Source: UBA685 sp049890115 (GTDB lineage: Bacteria > Pseudomonadota > Alphaproteobacteria > Puniceispirillales > Puniceispirillaceae). Taken from it: a stretch of 64,000 bases of DNA. Numbering within the stretch: position 1 is the first letter of the stretch; each line of letters opens with the position of its first letter. Positions 45,661 through 53,757 of the stretch are shown here, piece by piece. The notes below the pieces were generated by a model. It saw only the letters and a program-made list of their open reading frames with translations, was not told the origin of the DNA and made no database searches. The stretch is from NCBI GenBank assembly GCA_049890115.1, contig JBMHCC010000002.1, positions 1 through 64,000 of the forward strand, read 5' to 3'. Made by a program: the position numbers and the translations under genes.

Positions 45661-46056
45661 CTATAAAATGGCAAGGGACCCTAGAATAATCAATAATTGC
45701 GATACTAGGAAACCAGCATCAACCAACCATAATTTATGTGACCCACCTCTGAAAATCGTTCCTGTATGTGTGCCAACAATGATCGCTATTGCCAACAGGC
45801 CGACAGCTTCGATTTGATAGGCCGTTAGCAATAACGCAATGACAGATGCCATTAATAGTGAATCTACCACAGATGATGCCATGCCAAGTGCCATCCCCTT
45901 TTGCATGCCAAACCCATCTGGATTTTTGATATGAGGCTGCTCATTCGCCCAAATTGTGCCGAAAATTTTAGGGTGATACCAGATCATACCAAAACCAAAA
46001 GCCAGAATTGAACCAACAATTATGGCAAGGCCATTTGCCTGAATAACGGTAATCAT
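45661..46056 (-). CDS. DUF1761-family membrane protein
   Basis: The 131-residue protein has about four membrane helices. The opening GLAIIVGSILAFGFGMIWYHPKIFGTIWANE is the hallmark of DUF1761, a family of small bacterial membrane proteins without known function. AAGGAGAGG lies upstream of the ATG. It is convergent with the YigZ-like gene and divergent from the PhyH-like gene. Confidence 0.85.
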   Translation of the reverse strand: MITVIQANGLAIIVGSILAFGFGMIWYHPKIFGTIWANEQPHIKNPDGFGMQKGMALGMASSVVDSLLMASVIALLLTAYQIEAVGLLAIAIIVGTHTGTIFRGGSHKLWLVDAGFLVSQLLIILGSLAIL

Positions 46057-46225
46057 TGAACCTCTCCTTTTATTGTTGCGCTAGGCTCTCATTATCAGCT
46101 GATTCATCTTTATCTGCAAAATGCACTGGTTTTGATGGGCTGACAGCTGATGCTTGATCATAAAAGGCAAGCTTTCTATCATTGAAACTAGATAATAGAG
46201 CAAAGCAGCAAAAAGGATAGCAAGC

Positions 46226-47095
46226 ATGGATAAGCAGCCAACGCAATTTACCTGGCAAGGTTCATCAACAGCACAAATGGTTTCTGCTTTTCATAAAGAT
46301 GGCTATTTGATGCTTCATGATTTTGCCAACCATGATGAATGTGATGCGCTAATGCAACAGGCTGACAAGCTGATTGATGAATTTGATGCTGCTAAGCATA
46401 AGATAGTATTTTCAGCTTCTGGTCAGTCACATGCGGCAAGTGACTATTTCATGAAATCAGCTAGCAATATTTCTTTTTTTCTAGAGCAAGGTGCGGTTGA
46501 TGATGATGGTAATCTTATCAAAGATAAGGCAAAGGCGATTAATAAAATTGGTCATGCCCTACATGATTTAGATCCCCATTATCGGCAGTTTTCGCGCAAA
46601 GCAGAATTAGCTGATCTGGCACAGGCGATAGGATTTCAAAACCCACTATTATTGCAGTCTATGGTGATTTGCAAACAGCCTCTGATTGGCGGTGAGGTTA
46701 ACCCACATCAAGATTCCACCTTTTTATATACAGAGCCTGAAAGCTGTGTTGGCTTCTGGTTAGCACTAGAGGATGCGACCATTGAAAATGGCTGTATGTG
46801 GGCATCTGAAGGTAGTCATAATGGCCCGCTATTATCGCGCTTTGTCAGAGCGCAAGATGGCATGAAAATGGTTGAAAATGAAGCTGGCATCATGCCTGAA
46901 TGTGATGTGCCATTAATCGCGCCAAAAGGGACACTTATCTTGCTTCATGGCAGGTTGCCTCATCTATCGCCAGCTAACCATTCTAAAAGATCGCGCTATG
47001 CTTATGCGCTTCATGTGATAGATGGCGCGGCTGATTATGCGGCTGATAATTGGCTGCAACGTCCAGATGATTTTGCCTTGTCAGGTTTTGCTTAA
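46226..47095 (+). CDS. Phytanoyl-CoA dioxygenase (PhyH) family oxygenase
   Basis: The 289-residue 2-oxoglutarate/Fe(II) enzyme has an HxD metal motif in NPHQDSTFLYTEP near residue 158. The distal histidine lies in HGRLPHLSPANHSKRSRYAYALHV near 250, where Arg would hold 2-oxoglutarate. The sequence FWLALEDATIENGCMWASEGSH is typical of human PHYHD1-like members. The substrate is unknown. AAAAGGA lies upstream. It converges on psuG with a 7-base gap. Confidence 0.9.
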   Translation: MDKQPTQFTWQGSSTAQMVSAFHKDGYLMLHDFANHDECDALMQQADKLIDEFDAAKHKIVFSASGQSHAASDYFMKSASNISFFLEQGAVDDDGNLIKDKAKAINKIGHALHDLDPHYRQFSRKAELADLAQAIGFQNPLLLQSMVICKQPLIGGEVNPHQDSTFLYTEPESCVGFWLALEDATIENGCMWASEGSHNGPLLSRFVRAQDGMKMVENEAGIMPECDVPLIAPKGTLILLHGRLPHLSPANHSKRSRYAYALHVIDGAADYAADNWLQRPDDFALSGFA

Positions 47096-47102
47096 AAGGC
47101 GG

Positions 47103-48017
47103 CTAGAGTTGCGCATAGGCTTTCGCAATTTTGGCAGCCACAAGTGCATTATTCATCACAAGTGCCTGATTGGTAATTAATGATCGCCCCATCGTATCTT
47201 GTCTGATGCAATCAAGCAAAAAGGGCGTAACAGCTTTGCCTGAAATCCCTTTTTCAAAGGCAGTGGCCAATGCTTTATCAATCACAGCTTTTAGATCATC
47301 TGCAGGTATATCACTATCTTCTGGGACAGGATTAGCGATTAATAACCCGCCTTTCAGGCCAGCTTGCCATTTGATTTTCATAATGGCTGCTATATCCTCA
47401 GCACTATCAGCGCGGTCATGTAACATGATACCAGAATGGCGTGACCAGAAAGCAGGCAACTCATTTGTCTGATAGCCAATCACTGGCACACCAGCTGTTT
47501 CAAGATATTCCATGGTTAGGGCCAGATCCAAAATTGCCTTTGGACCAGCACTAATCACAGCGACATTTGTCTGGGCTAATTCAGGTAAATCAGCTGATAT
47601 GTCGAAATCTGTTTCTGCACCTCTGTGAACGCCGCCAATGCCGCCAGTGGCAAAGACTGATATACCTGCCATTTCAGCAAAAATCATCGTGGCAGCAACA
47701 GTGGTTGCCCCGTGACCGCCTCTGGCAATGACAGATGCGATATCACGTCTGCTGACTTTTGTGACATCCATTTGCGGGTCTGATAATCTGTCCAGATCAT
47801 CCTTGCCAAGGCCAATTTTGACAATGCCATCAAGGATAGCAATGGTGGCAGGGACAGCGCCTTCTTTGCGGACTGTTTCTTCGATATCTCTGGCAGTGGC
47901 TCTGTTTTCCGGGAAAGGCAGGCCATGCGAAATAATGGTTGATTCCAATGCCACAACAGCTTTGTTCTGTGCAAGGGCTGCGGCAATTTCTGGCTGGATA
48001 TCAAGTGGCAAAGACAT
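47103..48017 (-). CDS. psuG: Pseudouridine-5'-phosphate glycosidase
   Basis: The 304-residue enzyme splits pseudouridine 5'-phosphate into uracil and ribose 5-phosphate. Signature stretches are VVALESTIISHGLPFPEN near residue 21, SRRDIASVIARGGHGATTVAATM near 89, VFATGGIGGVHRGAE near 119 and the lysine-containing VISAGPKAILDLALTMEYLET near 153. TTG 48020 is an alternative start. It lies 13 bases after psuK and is the last gene of the long minus-strand operon. The uracil it releases could be used by Upp. Confidence 0.95.
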   Translation of the reverse strand: MSLPLDIQPEIAAALAQNKAVVALESTIISHGLPFPENRATARDIEETVRKEGAVPATIAILDGIVKIGLGKDDLDRLSDPQMDVTKVSRRDIASVIARGGHGATTVAATMIFAEMAGISVFATGGIGGVHRGAETDFDISADLPELAQTNVAVISAGPKAILDLALTMEYLETAGVPVIGYQTNELPAFWSRHSGIMLHDRADSAEDIAAIMKIKWQAGLKGGLLIANPVPEDSDIPADDLKAVIDKALATAFEKGISGKAVTPFLLDCIRQDTMGRSLITNQALVMNNALVAAKIAKAYAQL

Positions 48018-48030
48018 CAATGTTTTTGTC

Positions 48031-48981
48031 CTACTCTGTCAGATGTTCCTTTGTCAGGAAGGGATTAACAGGTGCTTGTGATAATGTGGCATAATAGGCA
48101 GCTTTGGCAGCCATCATCGCTATTATAGCAGGTGGCTGCTGGTTGGAAAGTGCGAATAAAGCACCAGCAAGTAACGCATCTCCTGCGCCTGACAAGGTGG
48201 CGTTTTCTGCTCTGATCATGTTCACGCTTTGGGTGAATGCCACTGCTTCAAGGGCTGGTTGATTGATTGTTTCATCCTTGTTGCCATAGCAAAAGCCGCT
48301 GCTGCCATGGCTTAATAAAATATGTGATAGGCCTTTTGCCAAGAATGTATCTGCCAGCTTGTTTAGCGATGTTGTCGCTGGCATATCAGCAAGGGTGCAG
48401 GCTTCATCAAAATTGCCTTTCAGCATATCAAAAGCATCAAGATAAGGTGCAAAGCGCATGGCTTTATGTGCTGAGACACAATCACCACATAATAGCTGTT
48501 TTTCTGATTTCATCTCGGCAATTATGGCAATGGAATCTGCTGGCAGATTAGCATCAATAATGATGATATCAGCTTGCGTTATGGCAGCTTCTTTGGTTTT
48601 AAGAAAACGACTATCTAGGCGGTCAATCAGCGGCATTTGGTTAATCGCAGATATTAACTCACCATCAGGGTGATGCAGGCTGAGATAGCAATCTGCAGAA
48701 TGGTTTGCAACTGTCAGACATTCTGTCAGCATAATATCAAGGCCAGCTAGTTTGTCTTTTAATGCATGACTATTCTGGCAGTCACCAAAGGTTGAGATAA
48801 GGCGTATCTGACAATCAAGGCGTGCCAGATTTTCAGCAATATTGCGTGCGACCCCGCCATGATGAGAGGTGATTGTGCCAGGATGAGAATCAGCAATGAT
48901 TTCAGGCGGCGTACATGCATGGCCTGTTATGTCGATATTTGCACCGCCAATAATTAAAAATGTTGGAGCATTGCTTGGCAT
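48031..48981 (-). CDS. psuK: Pseudouridine kinase (PfkB family)
   Basis: The 316-residue kinase makes pseudouridine 5'-phosphate for PsuG. The opening IIGGANIDITGHA is typical of PsuK; the first PfkB motif is GGVARNIAENLARL near residue 42 and the catalytic motif reads NATLSGAGDALLAGALF near 266. Its ATG overlaps the maiA stop as TAATG, so translation is coupled to the homogentisate operon, an unexpected partner. psuG follows directly. Confidence 0.92.
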   Translation of the reverse strand: MPSNAPTFLIIGGANIDITGHACTPPEIIADSHPGTITSHHGGVARNIAENLARLDCQIRLISTFGDCQNSHALKDKLAGLDIMLTECLTVANHSADCYLSLHHPDGELISAINQMPLIDRLDSRFLKTKEAAITQADIIIIDANLPADSIAIIAEMKSEKQLLCGDCVSAHKAMRFAPYLDAFDMLKGNFDEACTLADMPATTSLNKLADTFLAKGLSHILLSHGSSGFCYGNKDETINQPALEAVAFTQSVNMIRAENATLSGAGDALLAGALFALSNQQPPAIIAMMAAKAAYYATLSQAPVNPFLTKEHLTE

Positions 48982-49619
48982 TATAGTGCCTTTTCAGGGT
49001 GAGCATTTAAAAAAGCTGGCAATTCGGCACAAGCTGCTTCAGCACGGCAAATAGCAGGGCAATCTGTATAATCAATCCCCCATCTTGCGGCGTTATAAAG
49101 CTGTGGTATCAAGCAAATATCAGCCATGGTCACAATGCTGCCAGCACAAAAAGGCCCTTCATCAATTTGAAAATCAGCTTTGGTAATCAGCTCTTCAAAT
49201 GCCATCAGGCCAGGTTTGATAAAATGATGCATCCATTGTGTGCGTGCTGGCTCTTCACCGCCTGTCGCATGACGTATCACAGATAAATTACATACAGGAT
49301 GGATATCAACGGCAATCGCCATTGCCGCAGCCTGAATATGGGCTTTGGCAATCGCATCATCTGGCCAGAGATAAAGGCCTCTTGTCTTATGAAGATAGTC
49401 TAAAATAGCCAGTGACTGCGTCAACATAACACCATCAATCGCTAAAGCAGGAACCAGACCTTGCGGATTACGTGCTAGATGGTGTGTTTGTTTATGAGTG
49501 CCAGATAACAAATTGACCAGCTCTGTTTGATAGGGCAGCTCAAGCAGGTTTAACGCTATTCTGACCCGATAGCTGGCAGATGATTTTGGATAATCATATA
49601 AAATAATGTCATCACTCAT
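48981..49619 (-). CDS. maiA: Maleylacetoacetate isomerase (zeta-class GST)
   Basis: The 212-residue GST-fold enzyme isomerises maleylacetoacetate to fumarylacetoacetate with glutathione. The catalytic SSASYRVRIALNLL near residue 13 and NPQGLVPAL near 51 are diagnostic of zeta GSTs. It overlaps the DUF2783 gene upstream by 8 bases and psuK downstream by one base. With hmgA and fahA it completes breakdown of homogentisate to fumarate and acetoacetate. Confidence 0.94.
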   Translation of the reverse strand: MSDDIILYDYPKSSASYRVRIALNLLELPYQTELVNLLSGTHKQTHHLARNPQGLVPALAIDGVMLTQSLAILDYLHKTRGLYLWPDDAIAKAHIQAAAMAIAVDIHPVCNLSVIRHATGGEEPARTQWMHHFIKPGLMAFEELITKADFQIDEGPFCAGSIVTMADICLIPQLYNAARWGIDYTDCPAICRAEAACAELPAFLNAHPEKAL

Positions 49620-49812
49620 AAAGGCTGGCTTCCTTCAAGATGGCTTGCAAGGTTGCTAGATCTCCAATTTGATTTGCCATCATTAGCACAAGGCGCGCAT
49701 TAAGCGCATGGCTATCAGCTTCTGTCAGACCATCATGTGCCCTCATAAGCGCTTCATAAAATAGATCGCCATCTGTGCCTAATTTATCATCGCCAATTGC
49801 TAAGCCTGTCAT
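49612..49812 (-). CDS. DUF2783 small protein
   Basis: The 66-residue protein has the family pattern DLFYEALMRAHDGLTEADSHALNARLVLMMANQIGD (read in two parts). DUF2783 proteins are small helical proteins repeatedly seen beside homogentisate-pathway flavin monooxygenases, but I know of no biochemical role. AGGA lies before the ATG. It overlaps maiA by 8 bases and starts 27 bases after the monooxygenase stop. Confidence 0.85.
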   Translation of the reverse strand: MTGLAIGDDKLGTDGDLFYEALMRAHDGLTEADSHALNARLVLMMANQIGDLATLQAILKEASLYE

Positions 49813-49839
49813 GATATCTCAGTCCTTTTCGGTTATCAT

Positions 49840-51432
49840 TTAATAGCCTCTGGCCTTATCAAAAGCTGCCATGATTGCAGCTTTATCAGCTGTTTCAAAA
49901 GAGGCTGCGATATGACCATCTGGCCGAATAAGATATAGCGCATCACGCCCATAACGTTCAGCGATGAAATCGACATCTCCATGATAGCATGGGTAATCAT
50001 CATCGCTCTGGTTCAGGCCAATACGGGCAATGCCTTCACAATAAGGTGCCTTTAAATCGCCAATCGCCAGCAAGGTGAAGCCAGCAGGCAAAAGCGAGAT
50101 CAGCCATTGATTATCCTGCAAAGGAACATCTTTTACCGCAGTGCCAACCATTGCTTGGCAAGGGCCATCTGTTTGCAGTGACAGACCAGCTAGCGAACAT
50201 GGCAAAGACAGCCTGCCTGAATTAATCAATTTGCGCGCAAAAGGCATCGTGCTAGCTAGTTTTAACACCTCATTGCGGAATAGCATTTCCACAGGTGATT
50301 TTGGCGTCATAAAATTGGTTGCTCGTGCTGAATTGGCGATGTTTTCAGCGGCACCATGACCACGTTCTTCATCATAGCTAGCAAGGATGGATGGGGCGGC
50401 TGTGCCATCTATCAAGGCTGCTAATTTCCAACAAAGATTATCAATATCATGAATGCCGCCATTACCACCTCTGGCACCAAAGGGCGAGACAACATGGGCA
50501 CTATCACCAGCAAAAATCACTCTGCCATGAACAAATTCTTCCATGCTAGCACAGCGGAATTGATAAATGCTCATCCAATCCAAGGTAAAAGGCTTATCAC
50601 CTAAGATGGCTTGGATGCGTGGTATGACCTGTTCAGGGTCATTTTCTTTATCTGTGTCAGCATCTGGGCCAAGCTGTAAATCAATTCTGTAAATATTATC
50701 TGGCTGCTGATGAAGCAAGGCAGATTGGCCGTTGTGAAAGGGAGGCTGAAACCAAAACCACCGCTCTGGTGTTTGTGTTTCAAAAGGCGTTTGATCTGTT
50801 TCAATATCAGCTATCAGGAATTTTTCATTAAATGACTGGCCTTCAAAAGATAGCCCCATACGTTGTCTGGTTGGTGAGTTCGCACCATCACATGCAATGA
50901 TATAATCTGACTCTAGCTGATAGGTGCCATCTGGAGTTGTGATATCCAGCGTTACATAATCACCATGATCATGATGATTGGTCACCTTGTTTTTAAAGCG
51001 CAAATCGATCAGATCAGGAAAATCACCAGCACGTTCAATCAGATATTCTTCGACATAATATTGTTGTAAATTAATGAAGGCAGGATATTTATGACCCTGC
51101 TCTGGCAGCAAATCAAAATGATAGACTTCCCGATCATGATGAAATAACCGGCCAGTTTGCCAGACTACGCCTTTCTCAAGCATCTTCGTGCCAATGCCAA
51201 GGCGATCGAAAATCTCTAAGGTGCGTTTTGCCCAGCAAATAGCACGCGAGCCAACAGACACAACATTATTATCATCAAGCACAAGGCACGGGATATTGCG
51301 CATCGCAAGATCAATCGCCAAGGCAAGGCCAATCGGCCCAGCACCAATGATAATCACCTTATGACGTGGTTCAGCAGCAGATAGGCCAGCTGGCTTTACA
51401 TAATCAAAAATCTGATAATCATAAGATGCCAT
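49840..51432 (-). CDS. FAD-dependent aromatic hydroxylase (MhpA-like)
   Basis: The 530-residue flavin monooxygenase has the FAD fold VIIIGAGPIGLALAIDLA near residue 27, the DG motif YIIACDGANSPTRQRMG near 177 and the GD motif VIFAGDSAHVVSPFGARGGNGGIHDIDNL near 296, plus a thioredoxin-like C-terminal domain. Such enzymes hydroxylate phenols. In a homogentisate operon it may form homogentisate from a hydroxyphenylacetate. The substrate is inferred from context. GTG 51444 is an alternative start. Confidence 0.85.
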   Translation of the reverse strand: MASYDYQIFDYVKPAGLSAAEPRHKVIIIGAGPIGLALAIDLAMRNIPCLVLDDNNVVSVGSRAICWAKRTLEIFDRLGIGTKMLEKGVVWQTGRLFHHDREVYHFDLLPEQGHKYPAFINLQQYYVEEYLIERAGDFPDLIDLRFKNKVTNHHDHGDYVTLDITTPDGTYQLESDYIIACDGANSPTRQRMGLSFEGQSFNEKFLIADIETDQTPFETQTPERWFWFQPPFHNGQSALLHQQPDNIYRIDLQLGPDADTDKENDPEQVIPRIQAILGDKPFTLDWMSIYQFRCASMEEFVHGRVIFAGDSAHVVSPFGARGGNGGIHDIDNLCWKLAALIDGTAAPSILASYDEERGHGAAENIANSARATNFMTPKSPVEMLFRNEVLKLASTMPFARKLINSGRLSLPCSLAGLSLQTDGPCQAMVGTAVKDVPLQDNQWLISLLPAGFTLLAIGDLKAPYCEGIARIGLNQSDDDYPCYHGDVDFIAERYGRDALYLIRPDGHIAASFETADKAAIMAAFDKARGY

Positions 51433-51494
51433 AATTGGGGTCACTCACGCAAAGCGGCATATATCAGCGAGCTATGCCACTATTTATAATTACA

Positions 51495-51550
51495 TTCTGC
51501 TCATTCTTTAATGTTGCCCATACTTTAGTTCTGCCCATTCTTTAGTTCTG
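51495..51550. repeat. 17-bp tandem repeat, 3.3 copies
   Basis: Three imperfect 17-base units lie at 51495-51511 (TTCTGCTCATTCTTTAA), 51512-51528 (TGTTGCCCATACTTTAG) and 51529-51545 (TTCTGCCCATTCTTTAG), with a fourth beginning TTCTG. The last unit runs into the stop codon of the MBL-fold gene (51542), so the array probably grew from the end of that gene into the gap before the monooxygenase. Confidence 0.9.
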
Positions 51551-52492
51551 TAAGGCTTCCCACATTTGCCTATCACGTTCTGCTGTCCAAATGCGCGGTG
51601 TGTCAATTCCAGATGCTTCATCAAAGGCACGTGCCACATTGAAGGGCAGGCAATGTTCATAAATAGCATAGCTTGAGAATTTCGGGTCACAAGCCTCACG
51701 CACAGCGTCAAAGGCATCTTTTAGATTGCCGCCTCTGGCAGCAATTTTGGCAGCTGGCTGATAGGTCGATGTCACAAAATCTCTGGTATTTTCAATCGCA
51801 TCATTGACCATTTTTTTGCCAATAAGGGCATCACCACGCCCTGGGGCAATCGCATCAACATCAAAGGTTTTAATGGCATCCAATGTGCCGCCCCAATCAT
51901 TGAAATGCCCATCACCGCAATAGCAGGCAGAATGATACTCAACAATATCACCTGTAAACATGACATTTTGATCTGGCACATGAATGACAATATCACCAGC
52001 AGTATGAGCCCTGCCAAGATGACGCAAATCAACACGGCGATTACCCAAATAAACAGTCATATTGTCTGAAAAGGTAGTGGTTGGCCAGGTCAAGCCAGGG
52101 ATAGATTCATGGCCTTCAAATAGGCGCGGAAAGCGGCCAAATTCACTATCCCAATCTTCTTTGCCGCGCTCAACTACCATAGAGCGAGCCTTATCCGACA
52201 TGATAATTTGCGATGCATCAAAGGCAGAGGCACCAAGCACACGAACCGCATGATAATGTGTTAGCACTAGATGGCTGATAGGCTTGTCAGTGACTTGTCT
52301 GACACAATCAATGACTTTTTGTGCCAGACGTGGTGTGGCTTGTGCTTCGATAATCATGACGCTGTCATCACCGATAATCACACCTGAATTTGGGTCACCT
52401 TCAGCTGTGAACGCATAAAGGCCATCACCAATTTCAGTAAAGCTGATTGTCTTTTCGCTGAGATCACCTTGTGATGCGAATGATTTTGTCAT
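51542..52492 (-). CDS. MBL-fold protein with degenerate metal site
   Basis: The 316-residue protein has the metallo-beta-lactamase fold. The key HxHxDH motif reads HYHAVR (residues 79-84), so its Asp and last His are replaced by Val and Arg, and the late GHG-type loop reads PGRGDAL. Only the middle ligands (GRAHTAGD, FTGDIVEY) remain. It may bind one metal or none, and act as a non-hydrolytic or altered enzyme. It sits between fahA and the monooxygenase in the homogentisate operon. Its stop codon lies in a tandem repeat. Confidence 0.85.
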   Translation of the reverse strand: MTKSFASQGDLSEKTISFTEIGDGLYAFTAEGDPNSGVIIGDDSVMIIEAQATPRLAQKVIDCVRQVTDKPISHLVLTHYHAVRVLGASAFDASQIIMSDKARSMVVERGKEDWDSEFGRFPRLFEGHESIPGLTWPTTTFSDNMTVYLGNRRVDLRHLGRAHTAGDIVIHVPDQNVMFTGDIVEYHSACYCGDGHFNDWGGTLDAIKTFDVDAIAPGRGDALIGKKMVNDAIENTRDFVTSTYQPAAKIAARGGNLKDAFDAVREACDPKFSSYAIYEHCLPFNVARAFDEASGIDTPRIWTAERDRQMWEALQN

Positions 52493-52504
52493 TTTCGGTT
52501 TCCT

Positions 52505-53746
52505 TTATCTTTTGACTGCTGGCAATAAGGCACCAGAACAGCTGCCAAATCCTATCTGATAGCCATCACCTTCTGCCCAGCCCTCTAGCGTGATGATATC
52601 ATGATCTTCAATAAATGACCGCTCACAATTTGGGCTGATGGTAATAGGCTCTTTGCCACCCCAAGATAGCTCAAGCAAGCTGCCACGATTTTGTCTCTCA
52701 GGGCCTGATATTGTCCCAGATCCTATCAGGTCACCTGTGCGCATGGGACAGCCAGAGCTAGCATGATGGGCAAGTTGTTGGGCTGAGGAATAATACATTT
52801 CGCTATAATTAGTGCGGGTGATTTCAGCCTCATCACCGTCTTTGCTTTGCAGGCTAACTGACAGGTGAATATCATAGAGCATAGGCCCTGTATCTTTGAT
52901 GTGATCAAGCAATGGTTCAATGCGTTCTGGTGTCATTACACGGAACGGCTCTAACGCTGCTCTTGTGACAATCCAGGGTGAAATGCTTGTCGCTGTTGCT
53001 TTGGCTTGAAAGGGACCTAGCGGTTGATATTCCCATGCTTGAATATCTCTGGCAGACCAATCATTGAGCAAAACATAGCCAAAAATCATATCATCTGCTT
53101 CATCAACACTGACAGGCCCTGTGCTTGATTTGCCAACTAAGGCGCCCATTTCAAGTTCAAAATCAAAGCGATTTGATGGCGCAAAAACAGGCTTATCAGC
53201 TGTTGGTGGCTTTAGCTGACCATAGGGGCGGGTGATAGGCGTGCCTGATATCATCACAGATGAGGCTCTGCCATTATAGCCGATGGGGATATGCAGCCAA
53301 TTTGGTGGCAAGGCATTTTCTGCCCCTCTGAACATTGTGCCAACATTGGTTGCATGATGGCGGCCAGCGTAAAAATCGGTGTACTCAGAAATCTGGCATG
53401 GCAGATGCATGGTGGCATCAGTTTGCTTGACCATCAGATGAGACAGCTTTTCAGCATCTGCACCATCTTGTAACAATGCAATGATATGATTTCGAAATGC
53501 CTGCCAGATAGATTGATCAGCTGCCATCAGCTTGTTCCAATAAGGCACATCACAATAAGGCCCGCCTGTGATATCTATCAGCCCTTCTGTCTCAGCAGTG
53601 CGGCAATCAAAAATCATATCACCAATGGCAATACCGCATGATGGCTCATGCGTATCTGATGAAAACACACCATAAGGCAAGTTATTTAAGGGGAAGGGAC
53701 AGTCAGGCAGATTAGCTGAGGCAAGCCAGCTTTTTTGTAACGGCAT
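52505..53746 (-). CDS. fahA: Fumarylacetoacetase
   Basis: The 413-residue hydrolase cleaves fumarylacetoacetate to fumarate and acetoacetate. Conserved parts are YTDFYAGRHHATNVGTMFRG near residue 122 (catalytic His and Ca/Mg ligand region), FDFELEMGALVG near 195, the metal-binding LLNDWSARDIQAWEY near 228 and LGPFQAKATATSISPWIV near 245. The length is that of full FAH, not the smaller FAH-domain proteins. It lies 11 bases after hmgA. Confidence 0.96.
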   Translation of the reverse strand: MPLQKSWLASANLPDCPFPLNNLPYGVFSSDTHEPSCGIAIGDMIFDCRTAETEGLIDITGGPYCDVPYWNKLMAADQSIWQAFRNHIIALLQDGADAEKLSHLMVKQTDATMHLPCQISEYTDFYAGRHHATNVGTMFRGAENALPPNWLHIPIGYNGRASSVMISGTPITRPYGQLKPPTADKPVFAPSNRFDFELEMGALVGKSSTGPVSVDEADDMIFGYVLLNDWSARDIQAWEYQPLGPFQAKATATSISPWIVTRAALEPFRVMTPERIEPLLDHIKDTGPMLYDIHLSVSLQSKDGDEAEITRTNYSEMYYSSAQQLAHHASSGCPMRTGDLIGSGTISGPERQNRGSLLELSWGGKEPITISPNCERSFIEDHDIITLEGWAEGDGYQIGFGSCSGALLPAVKR

Positions 53747-53757
53747 TTTTTTGTCTC

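Noticed and set aside
46070..46258. 62-codon minus-strand frame just before the DUF1761 gene
   Set aside because: The second half looks protein-like and ends right before the DUF1761 ribosome site, but the only start is a TTG inside the PhyH gene with no ribosome site. It is kept as a doubtful case.
51495..51550. CRISPR-like array
   Set aside because: The units are contiguous, 17 bases long, imperfect and without spacers, and no cas gene is near.
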